From contig JBCCBI010000128.1 in NCBI GenBank assembly GCA_039034155.1, positions 1 through 13,088 on the forward strand: a DNA stretch of 13,088 bases. Direction: 5' to 3'. The position numbers were made by a program, and so were the translations under genes. Of the stretch, positions 4,287-11,495 are shown in pieces. The notes beneath the pieces are model-generated. The model ran no database searches. It was not told the origin of the DNA and worked only from the letters and a program-made list of their open reading frames with translations. The first letter of the stretch is position 1, and each line of letters opens with the position of its first letter. The stretch is from JBCCBI01 sp039034155 (GTDB taxonomy: Bacteria; Deinococcota; Deinococci; Deinococcales; Trueperaceae).

Positions 4287-7200
4287 TTACTCAAATGCAA
4301 TCTCACTGCCAGCAATACCTGTAGTAGGCAAGTTGTTGGGTACGCCTTGGTCGTTGGCAACCGCGTCAACTCGGGTGAGGATCACTTGATAGCGACCACT
4401 TGGGTCAACGGGGTCAGGTCCGCCGCCACCACCACCGCCGCGACCACTGTCACCACCACACGCAACTAGGCTGAGGCTAACCAGTAGCAAAATGAGGTTG
4501 CGGTTTACGCGTTTTTTACGCAAAGTGAGTGGTAAGAGGAGGGCAAGCGCAAGTAACGGTAATCCGTTGGGCAAGTTTGCATCGTTTACCGGCATGCTAA
4601 AGGTCACAATGAAGGTTTTGTCGCGCCCGGCTTCATCGTTAATGGGTAGCGGGTTGGCAGCGTTCAGTTCAAAGATAACCAAACCTGTGTCTGGATTGGT
4701 GAAATCAGAACGGCTAGCAATTGGCGGTGCGTCGGGCAAGTTAAAGCGGTCGTCACCGTCGCGGTCGAGGTAGAGCTCTACGTTATCGACAATGTCAAAG
4801 AAGTCGCCACCAGCTGGACCGTCACCTTCAACAATACGCAAGCCCACACGGGTTAATGACACTGTTTCAGTTACGTTGGCAGGTACAGTTAAGTCAAACT
4901 GATGGATGGACTCGCCGCGTACACTGTCGCCTTCTGGCACGGTAACGTCGGGTGGGACAAGTGGCGCGCTGACAACGAGGCTAGGTGCTTCGGCACTTTC
5001 GTTGTCACGGTTCACAAAGTCGATGGTGAATGGCTCGAGCGCACCGTAGTTCGGGTCACTACTGCGAATGTTGTCAACAAGAATCTCAAAATCGGCATCG
5101 CCGTCTAGCTCGTCATCATCTACACCAGTGACAATCACCAGTTGCGGTTGCCCAAAGTTGCCAGGCGTAAATGTGATGTCTTCCGGTGACACGGTGCCTT
5201 CATCTTCGTCGCTACTGGACAGATCAAAGCTAACGTTGCCACTAGGCTCGGTAGCAAGGACCAGTTCAAAGGTGGCACTGCTACCAGATTCATCAGTTAC
5301 GGGTTCATCGATAGTATTGACGAGGATTCTCGAGCCATCCCGGTCGCGGTTAACGGCGCTAATAGGATCAGCAACTAAACCGCTGTAGTCAGGGTCGGTG
5401 CTGCGTGCAGGCGAGAACAAGATGTCATAGGTGACGTCACCGTCTTCTTCGCCGTCCACAATGCCAAGAACGTTGACGGTTTGCGGCACATTCCAGTTCT
5501 CTGCAGTGAACGTCACCACAACAGGCACAGGTTGTGCTTCGCTGGGGTCACTACTGCGAATATCAATAGCTACGCTGTCCGCAGGTTGGCTAGCAAGCAC
5601 AATCGCAAATTGCCCGCTGCCGCCGTTTTCGTCAGTTTCTAAGGGATCAGTTAATAGAGCCACGTTGATGCCAGCTTGGTCGTTATCGCGGTTGGTGATT
5701 GTAAATACAGATGGGGAGGGCGTCTGACCTTGATACGCAGGGTCAGGTGTGGTGACGGTGCCAAAATTCACGGTAAACGTGGTGTCAGCATCAACGCGTT
5801 GGTCGTCCACACCGCGTACAATCAGCGCTTGTTCGATATTCCAGTTTTCTTCATTGAAGATAATTACTTCGGCTGACAGACTGCCTTCACTCGGTTCGCT
5901 GACGCTAACTGGAATGGACACTTCAGCTTGGGGTTCGCTGTCAAGCACTAAGCGCAGTTCAGCAGTATCGCCGTCTTCACTGACGACAAGAGGACTAGCA
6001 AGGGCACGTACGCTGATGCCGGCTTCATCGTCATCAATATTCACCACGGTCACATCGTCTGGGTCGATGCCGTCGTAGCCGTTGCCAGGGCTGTCTGCGG
6101 GATCGAGGATGATCTGGAATTGGGTGTCACCTTCTTGTACGTTGTTGTTGACTGCGGTGACGGTCACTGTTTTGGGATTGATGCCATCTGCAGGGCTAAA
6201 GCGCAAGGTTTCAGGAGACACAGTGCCCTGACTGCTGTCGCTACTGCGCAGGTCGATGACCACCTCAAAGCCTTCGGGTGCGGGTGCATCTAGGTTGACC
6301 TCGAAGGTGGCTTGCATCATCTCACCGGGAGCTTCTGTAACAGTAAGCTCAACAGGTGAGACGGTAATGCTAGCGTTATTATCAAAGTTGGTGACGGTGA
6401 CATCTGGCACGCTTAGCCCGCTGTAGTCGCTGTCGGTACTTTGTACCTCGCTGGTGACAATCGTGTAATCCACGTCGGCATCTACAATGCCATCGTCTAC
6501 AGCCGTCACAGTGACAAACTGAGGTTCGTTCCAGTTGACAGGTGTGAAGGCAAGTTCACCAGGGGAGACCGTGCCTTCGCTTTCATCGTCGCTGGTGAGT
6601 GAAATGGTGACGCTACTTTGTGGGCGGCTGTTGAGCACCACACGGAAGCACGCTTGGTCGAAGAGGCCGCTGTCATCTGCATCGCTACCTGTATCGTCAT
6701 CATCTGTATCGCCATCATCTGTATCGCCATCATCTGTATCGCCGTTATCAGGAGTGTCGGGAGTAGCTTCACAGCTCTCGAGCAACACGCCACCTTCAAT
6801 TGTTTCTAGGCTAGTTGGCGTCACAGTTACGCCGGGCGTATCGTCATCAATATTGACAACAGATACCGAAGGAATCGCCACACCTAAGAACGCAGCGTCA
6901 GTACCTTCACCAATAACGCCATCAATTTGATAGCCCGCGTTGCCATCTGCTACGGCGTCATCAATTCCTGTCACGGTGACGGTTTGCGGTTGATTCCAGT
7001 TCCCACTGTTAAAGGTGATACTAGTAGGTTCCACACTGCCTTCAACCGGCTCGCTGCTAGTAAAGTCGATGGTCACGCTACCTTCAGGTGTGGTGGTAAG
7101 GACCACGTTAAACACATCGCTGGTGCCTGTTTCACTAGTGATGAGGCCGTCGGTGGGGCTAACGTTCACGCCAGCGGTGTCGTCATCGGTATTTTGCACG

Positions 7201-9638
7201 GACACACTGGTGCTCACGCCGCTGTATTCGCCAGACCCTTCCACCGTGATGCTGTAAGCGATGTCGCCATCGTCTAAATTGTCATCTAGCCCGCGCACGC
7301 GCACGCTTTGAGGTTCGTCCCAGTCATCTGGCGTGAAGACAATGCTGGTGGGTGGTACGACTGCACCCTCAGTTGTGTCACTAGTGCCTAAGTTGATAGT
7401 AACAGCTGTGGTGGGGCGCGTCTCGAGCACGACAGTAAAGCTAGCTTCGCCGCCGTCTTCAGTGGTGCTAAGCCCACTCTGCGGTGACGCGCGAATGCCG
7501 GCCACGTCATCATCTATGTACGTGATGGTCACATCATCGGTGGTTAACCCGCTGTAATCAGGGTCGCTACTACTGCTGGTTCCTGTGACTAAATCAAAGG
7601 TGACGGGTGTGCCTGCGTTAATCAGATCATCGTCAATGTTGTTATTGATGGCGGTCACCGTAACAGTTTGGAACACGTCCCAGTTGTCCGGTGTAAAGCT
7701 AAGTGAGGCTGGCGAGACGCTTGCGCGGTCAGGGTCGCTGACACTAAGTGGCAACGCAACACCCTCGGTAGGAATCACAGTTAAACGCACTTGAATGTTG
7801 AGCGCGCCGTCTGGTTCAGAGACGGATGGGTCAGCAGGTACGTTGATGACAAAACCAGGTTCGTCGTCGTCGATGTTGGTGACTTCCACATCTTCTGGGT
7901 CGATGCCGTCGTAAACAGCTTGGTCACTGCTCGAGGGGCCCACACTAATAGTGTAAACTTGGGCGCCATCGTTGAGGTCGTCATCAACGCCGCGTACTAC
8001 GACGGTTTGCGGTTGATCCCAGTTGGCAGGTGTAAACACGAGCACACTTGGGGGAACCACAACGCCCTCGCTGCTGTCGTTGCTTTGAACTGGCACAGAT
8101 ACAGGTAAGCGTGGACCACGATTAAGCACGACGGTGAAGCTGCCTGTGGCATTGGGTGCGGTGCTGTCTTCGTTAGTTTCAATGCCCACGAAGGGATCAA
8201 CGGAAATACCTGCAAAGGCTGCGTCGTCGTCTTCGTTAAGCCCACTGATACTGGGTAGCTCGAGCCCTGCAAATGGGCTTTCCGGCGTCGACGTAACTGT
8301 CAAATCCACAAAAAAGTTTTGATCCCCGTCGATGACGTTATCATCTACACCAGCAACAACGACCGTATTGGGAATGTTCCAGTTGGTTTCGTCAAAGGTG
8401 ACTTCGGTTGGTTCGGTGATGGCTTCAGTTGCTGCAGGGTCGCCCGCGTTGGGGTTAATATCCCGTACAGTCAGTGCCACAGTTACGGTTGTATCTGGTG
8501 CAGGTTGAGCGCTTAAACGCACGGTGAAGCTGTCGTCACCTCCCGACTCACTGACCATGAGCCCGCCTGCTGGTGCGACTACCAGCACGTCGGCTGTGTC
8601 GTTATCAACATTGATAATCTGCGGTTCAGTTTTGGTGATGCGGTTGTAGGCATCGTCTTCACTAGCAGTACCAATGTTGACTGGGAAGGGCCCCGTGTCA
8701 CCATCTGCCAAGCTATCATCTAGCCCGCGCACAGTGATTGTATAGGCGCGCGAGTTATCAAAGTCGGTGGGCGTAAAGGTGACTTCGCCAGGAGTGGTTT
8801 CAGCCTCATCCAAAAATTCTGGGTCAAAGCTAAAGCCCACTGTCACGTTGGATGTTGGGCGCGGTCCGCTAAGTGATACAGAAAACGTAGCTGTGTCGCC
8901 AGCTTCAGACACCGTGAGTTCAGCGGGTGCCACTGGAATGACCACAATGTCACCAGTTTGTAAGGTGAACTTGTAGCCACTATCTTCAAAGATGGTTGTG
9001 GAACGACCCGTGAGCGGCGTGCCGTCTGCGCGACTGCCAACCTCGAGCGACCAGTTACCTTGCAATAATGCTGAGCCTGTTAGGTCGTCAGACGCAAAGA
9101 CATTACTTTGTAGGGTCTGGGCGAGCCCGCTTACAAACATCTGCCCATGTTGACCTGCGGCAAGTTCGCAGCCATAGAGCAAGACTTCGCTCGTATCGTC
9201 TGCGAGGGCGTGCTCCCAAGCCTCAAACAGAGCTGCGCTGTTATCGGTGAGCCAGGCGTCACCAAGTTGCAATGCGCCAGCACGACCGTGTGAAACAATC
9301 TGTAAACTGCGCACAGAACCTGCTGGCATAGCTGCCAAGGTTTCAGTTAAAACAGTTGTGGCGTTGTCAGGTTCTAACAAAAGCACCTGCGTGCTGCTAG
9401 GAACCTGGGCGAGTAGGGTTTCGTAGTCGTCGAGTTGCGTATCAATCACAAGCAAGTTGTGATACGCCTCAGCTTCTGCATTATTAGCTGCTGCTGAGTT
9501 ATAAGCGATGTGTGACACGTGCGGCACTTCCCTGTAAGAAAGGGTTGCCTCAGACGTGCTTGCTTGTACACTGCCAAGTTGCGCCAAAAGAAAAATAAGG
9601 CTGGCTGTGAGTCGGTACACCATAACCTCCCCAAACAT
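4287..9638 (-). CDS. Giant surface protein: signal peptide, DUF4347, about 11 Calx-beta-like modules, double C-terminal anchor
   Basis: 1783 aa, exported. Residues about 7-26 (MVYRLTASLIFLLAQLGSVQ) form a Sec signal. DUF4347 covers about 62-205, with SHG (116-118) and LYGCEL (154-159). From about 225 to 1590 there are about eleven modules of about 110-140 aa, each with an E-D/E-G opening, an F-T-P-x-N-W-x-x-P-Q-x-V-x-V-x-G-V-D-D core and a closing N-x-D-D-D-x-A-G-I, the pattern of Calx-beta domains (Ca2+-binding, adhesin-like). A further beta-rich domain (about 1590-1685) follows, then LPNGLPLLALALLLPLTL and RKKR (1689-1710), a sorting-signal-like anchor. The ORF does not stop there: NLILLLVSLSLVACGG follows (lipobox Cys 1727), then poly-Gly and a 45-aa tail. 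Start: ATG 9638 is the longest; ATG 9623 or GTG 9620 behind GGGGAGG would give a cleaner signal peptide lacking the acidic residue. One module carries an Asp-rich repeat. It is likely monocistronic, ended by the terminator at 4230-4263. Confidence 0.9.
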   Translation of the reverse strand: MFGEVMVYRLTASLIFLLAQLGSVQASTSEATLSYREVPHVSHIAYNSAAANNAEAEAYHNLLVIDTQLDDYETLLAQVPSSTQVLLLEPDNATTVLTETLAAMPAGSVRSLQIVSHGRAGALQLGDAWLTDNSAALFEAWEHALADDTSEVLLYGCELAAGQHGQMFVSGLAQTLQSNVFASDDLTGSALLQGNWSLEVGSRADGTPLTGRSTTIFEDSGYKFTLQTGDIVVIPVAPAELTVSEAGDTATFSVSLSGPRPTSNVTVGFSFDPEFLDEAETTPGEVTFTPTDFDNSRAYTITVRGLDDSLADGDTGPFPVNIGTASEDDAYNRITKTEPQIINVDNDTADVLVVAPAGGLMVSESGGDDSFTVRLSAQPAPDTTVTVALTVRDINPNAGDPAATEAITEPTEVTFDETNWNIPNTVVVAGVDDNVIDGDQNFFVDLTVTSTPESPFAGLELPSISGLNEDDDAAFAGISVDPFVGIETNEDSTAPNATGSFTVVLNRGPRLPVSVPVQSNDSSEGVVVPPSVLVFTPANWDQPQTVVVRGVDDDLNDGAQVYTISVGPSSSDQAVYDGIDPEDVEVTNIDDDEPGFVINVPADPSVSEPDGALNIQVRLTVIPTEGVALPLSVSDPDRASVSPASLSFTPDNWDVFQTVTVTAINNNIDDDLINAGTPVTFDLVTGTSSSSDPDYSGLTTDDVTITYIDDDVAGIRASPQSGLSTTEDGGEASFTVVLETRPTTAVTINLGTSDTTEGAVVPPTSIVFTPDDWDEPQSVRVRGLDDNLDDGDIAYSITVEGSGEYSGVSTSVSVQNTDDDTAGVNVSPTDGLITSETGTSDVFNVVLTTTPEGSVTIDFTSSEPVEGSVEPTSITFNSGNWNQPQTVTVTGIDDAVADGNAGYQIDGVIGEGTDAAFLGVAIPSVSVVNIDDDTPGVTVTPTSLETIEGGVLLESCEATPDTPDNGDTDDGDTDDGDTDDDDTGSDADDSGLFDQACFRVVLNSRPQSSVTISLTSDDESEGTVSPGELAFTPVNWNEPQFVTVTAVDDGIVDADVDYTIVTSEVQSTDSDYSGLSVPDVTVTNFDNNASITVSPVELTVTEAPGEMMQATFEVNLDAPAPEGFEVVIDLRSSDSSQGTVSPETLRFSPADGINPKTVTVTAVNNNVQEGDTQFQIILDPADSPGNGYDGIDPDDVTVVNIDDDEAGISVRALASPLVVSEDGDTAELRLVLDSEPQAEVSIPVSVSEPSEGSLSAEVIIFNEENWNIEQALIVRGVDDQRVDADTTFTVNFGTVTTPDPAYQGQTPSPSVFTITNRDNDQAGINVALLTDPLETDENGGSGQFAIVLASQPADSVAIDIRSSDPSEAQPVPVVVTFTAENWNVPQTVNVLGIVDGEEDGDVTYDILFSPARSTDPDYSGLVADPISAVNRDRDGSRILVNTIDEPVTDESGSSATFELVLATEPSGNVSFDLSSSDEDEGTVSPEDITFTPGNFGQPQLVIVTGVDDDELDGDADFEILVDNIRSSDPNYGALEPFTIDFVNRDNESAEAPSLVVSAPLVPPDVTVPEGDSVRGESIHQFDLTVPANVTETVSLTRVGLRIVEGDGPAGGDFFDIVDNVELYLDRDGDDRFNLPDAPPIASRSDFTNPDTGLVIFELNAANPLPINDEAGRDKTFIVTFSMPVNDANLPNGLPLLALALLLPLTLRKKRVNRNLILLLVSLSLVACGGDSGRGGGGGGGPDPVDPSGRYQVILTRVDAVANDQGVPNNLPTTGIAGSEIAFE
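4410..4443 (-). repeat. Glycine-codon run after the lipobox
   Basis: A GGT/GGC-type trinucleotide run encoding about seven consecutive Gly residues, a few residues after the lipobox Cys of the giant protein. It looks like a flexible tether between a lipid anchor and the last 45 residues. Tri-nucleotide runs of this kind are prone to length change. Confidence 0.6.
6690..6749 (-). repeat. 15-bp tandem repeat, four units, coding for an Asp-rich insert
   Basis: Units at 6690-6704, 6705-6719, 6720-6734 and 6735-6749; the central two are identical. Coding strand gives GDTDD units (residues about 964-983 of the giant protein). The insert lies in the seventh Calx-beta-like module and is flanked by two of the rare cysteines of this protein (ESCEATPD before and DQACFRVVL after). 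Confidence 0.92.
9618..9632 (-). promoter_or_regulatory. Ribosome binding site and internal starts of the giant gene
   Basis: GGGGAGG (9632-9626) is followed by TT, ATG (9623-9621) and GTG (9620-9618). Spacing is 2 nt to the ATG and 5 nt to the GTG, both in frame with ATG 9638. GTG 9620 would yield MYRLTASLIFLLAQLGSVQA, a textbook signal peptide, so translation may start here and not at 9638. Confidence 0.45.
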
Positions 9639-9781
9639 AAATTGCCCCTGGAGTATACAGAGTGAGGCTTCTATGAGCTGTGACTAACTCTGCATCAGGA
9701 CGGGATTAACGCGGCCGGCGTGAAAAAATTACACCTTTGTAAAAGGGCTACAGCGAGGGTTTCATCGCGTATGATGACATT

Positions 9782-10468
9782 ATGCTCGAGCTTCCTGAAC
9801 TATTTGCCCATGAGCAGGTCACGCCATTGCTCCAACCTCTACTCGACGTCACCTGGCCGTGGCAAATCTTAGATACGTTGGATGACTTTTTAGAAGGTGT
9901 CGTCCGTGGCAAGCGCGAATTACAGGGTGACGTTCACCCTACAGCTGTTATTGAAGGTGATGTGGTGCTGGCTGCGGGTGCTAGCGTTGGTCCACACGCG
10001 TTTGTGCAAGGTCCAGCATGGCTCGGTGAGGGCGCTAGTGTGGGGCATGGCGCGTACTTACGTGGTGGCGTGGTGCTGGCTGCAGGTGCCAAAGTTGGTC
10101 ATGCGTCTGAAGTGAAACATGCACTTTTGCTCGAGGGAGCCACCGCTGCCCACTTCAACTACGTAGGTGATGGCATTTTAGGGCGCGGTGTCAACTTGGG
10201 TGCAGGCGTCAAACTGGCAAACTTGGGCGCACTCGGTAAAACCATCAACGTAGCAGGGGTGAGTACTGAGCGCAGTAAGTTCAGTGCTGCAGTTGGTGAT
10301 GAGGTCTTTGTAGGGTGTAATGCTGTTTTGCAACCGGGGTGTATCGTCGGGGCGCGCAGTGTAATTTACGGTACGGCGTTTGTCAGAGGCATTCAACCTG
10401 CCGATAGCGTTATAAAAGTGCGGCCGGTAATTGAACAGGTACACCGCCAAGCAGCAACGACACGCTAG
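9782..10468 (+). CDS. Left-handed beta-helix (hexapeptide repeat) acyltransferase-like protein, GlmU C-terminal type
   Basis: 228-aa cytoplasmic protein. After a short helical N-terminus (TWPWQIL at 24-30) come hexapeptide turns: VHPTAVIEGDVVLAAGASVG, then GASVGHGAYLRGGVVLAAGA, AGAKVGHASEVKHALLLEGA. Residues 124-144 (HFNYVGDGILGRGVNLGAG) match the GlmU acetyltransferase core, where the His starts the H-x-x-Y-x-G-D motif and N-x-G-A-G-V follows; His124 is the likely catalytic base. The uridylyltransferase domain of GlmU is absent, so the protein resembles stand-alone GlmU-like LbH proteins that acetylate a sugar (phosphate or nucleotide sugar); the substrate is unknown. ATG 9782 has no Shine-Dalgarno. 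A TATGAT 6 bp upstream hints at a very short leader, but no -35 supports it. CTCGAG covers codons 2-3. Confidence 0.82.
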   Translation: MLELPELFAHEQVTPLLQPLLDVTWPWQILDTLDDFLEGVVRGKRELQGDVHPTAVIEGDVVLAAGASVGPHAFVQGPAWLGEGASVGHGAYLRGGVVLAAGAKVGHASEVKHALLLEGATAAHFNYVGDGILGRGVNLGAGVKLANLGALGKTINVAGVSTERSKFSAAVGDEVFVGCNAVLQPGCIVGARSVIYGTAFVRGIQPADSVIKVRPVIEQVHRQAATTR

Positions 10469-10602
10469 TGAGCTATCTAAGTGGCTAGTTGAGGGCACAT
10501 CACTGAGTTGCTCGAGGCTTTTGACTAAGCTAAATACATGATGATTGATGATTGCCACCTCGAGACTATTAACAGCTATGGCTGGCTCGAGGTTTTGTAG
10601 CT
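10469..10602 (+). other. Short intergenic stretch with three CTCGAG sites
   Basis: 134 bp between the hexapeptide protein and the rhomboid gene. CTCGAG occurs at 10511, 10559 and 10586. The last copy reads CTCGAGG and supplies the only GAGG upstream of the rhomboid GTG start (10 nt away). I see no terminator or promoter, so the two genes may be cotranscribed. Confidence 0.5.
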
Positions 10603-11271
10603 GTGCTTCCCCTACGTGACAACAATCCCAAAAGCAAGCCTGCGTTTTTCATGTGGCTAATTTTAGCTATTAACGTCGGTGTCTTTATCTATCAACTTTC
10701 CCTAGATGGACGCATTATGCAGCAACAATTTATATTGCAATACGGCTTTATTCCGAGGCTATTTTTTGCAAATCCCGTGGGTAATGCCTACAGACTCATC
10801 ACCAGCATGTTTATGCACGGTAGCCTCGCCCACATCGCCAGCAATATGTTTTTCTTGTGGGTGTTCGCAGATAACATTGAAGACCGTTTAGGTGACATGA
10901 AGTTTTTAGGGTTTTATCTACTTGGAGGCGTGCTGGCAACACTTGCCCACGGGCTATTTTCACTGCGTTCGCCTGTGCCTATGGTAGGTGCTTCAGGTGC
11001 AATTAGTGCTGTCTTAGGTGCTTACATTGTGTTATTTCCACGTTGTAAGGTTCTCACGCTTATTCCACCCTTTTTCGTCTTTTGGTTACCTGCATGGTTT
11101 TATCTAGGTTATTGGGGTGTGTTGCAGTTTGTGGAAGCAACATCTGGTGTGATTGTAGGTAATCAAGGTGGTGTTGCGTGGTGGGCGCATGTGGGTGGAT
11201 TTGTATATGGTGTTTTGATGGTCAGAAACTTCACCGCCCCATCACCATACGACGATAAGCAACCATTTTGA
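10603..11271 (+). CDS. Rhomboid family intramembrane serine protease
   Basis: 222-aa polytopic inner-membrane protease that cleaves transmembrane helices. Start GTG 10603 gives MLPLRDNNP, the usual N-terminus of the family (M-I-P-L-R-D-x-N-P). First membrane segment about residues 15-32; loop-L1 region with RLITSMFMHGSLAHIASNMF (64-83), including the conserved H-G-x-x-H-x-x-x-N pattern (His77, Asn81); catalytic Ser131 in VGASGAISAVLGAY (128-141); catalytic His196 in AWWAHVGGFVYG (192-203). All catalytic residues are intact and the length is standard, with six predicted membrane segments. The substrate cannot be read. It is not the short GlyGly-CTERM-associated rhombosortase type as far as I can tell. 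The gene contains no CTCGAG and no tandem repeat, unlike most neighbours. Confidence 0.95.
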   Translation: MLPLRDNNPKSKPAFFMWLILAINVGVFIYQLSLDGRIMQQQFILQYGFIPRLFFANPVGNAYRLITSMFMHGSLAHIASNMFFLWVFADNIEDRLGDMKFLGFYLLGGVLATLAHGLFSLRSPVPMVGASGAISAVLGAYIVLFPRCKVLTLIPPFFVFWLPAWFYLGYWGVLQFVEATSGVIVGNQGGVAWWAHVGGFVYGVLMVRNFTAPSPYDDKQPF

Positions 11272-11479
11272 CAGCCTCAGCAACAAAACTATCATCATAT
11301 ATCGTTGGCAAATATCCTTCGTGAAAATATCTATGCAGCACTTTTTATAGCTTCACACCGCAGTACGTAAATCCCTTCATATCGTGCCTATGCTAGTGAC
11401 TACAAAGAAGACGCTCGAGCTAACCACATCACTCGCATTGTAAAAAATGTTTGAACAATAGTATTTGGCTGAAGCGCTT

Positions 11480-11485
11480 AAGGAG
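11480..11485 (+). promoter_or_regulatory. Ribosome binding site of the beta-helix gene
   Basis: AAGGAG, 10 nt before ATG 11496. It settles the start at ATG 11496 against the longer TTG frame from 11451, and the resulting N-terminus is a proper signal peptide. Confidence 0.6.
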
Positions 11486-11495
11486 AGCAACTATA

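Noticed and set aside
4492..9250. Many plus-strand frames of 60-130 codons opposite the giant gene
   Set aside because: They are antisense shadows of the repetitive Calx-beta coding sequence: Ser/Thr/Val-rich, no ribosome binding sites, no domains.
9652..9657. TATACT on the minus strand just upstream of the giant gene as its -10
   Set aside because: No -35-like hexamer lies 16-18 bp upstream and it is only about 14 bp from the first ATG; not enough to call a promoter.
11300..11460. Promoter for the beta-helix gene (TTGGCA and TTGTAA candidates)
   Set aside because: Each -35-like hexamer is paired only with a poor -10 (3 of 6) or a 15-bp spacer.
11451..11495. TTG start giving 15 extra residues on the beta-helix protein
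   Set aside because: ATG 11496 has AAGGAG upstream and gives a regular signal peptide; the extension would put basic residues and a long leader before it.
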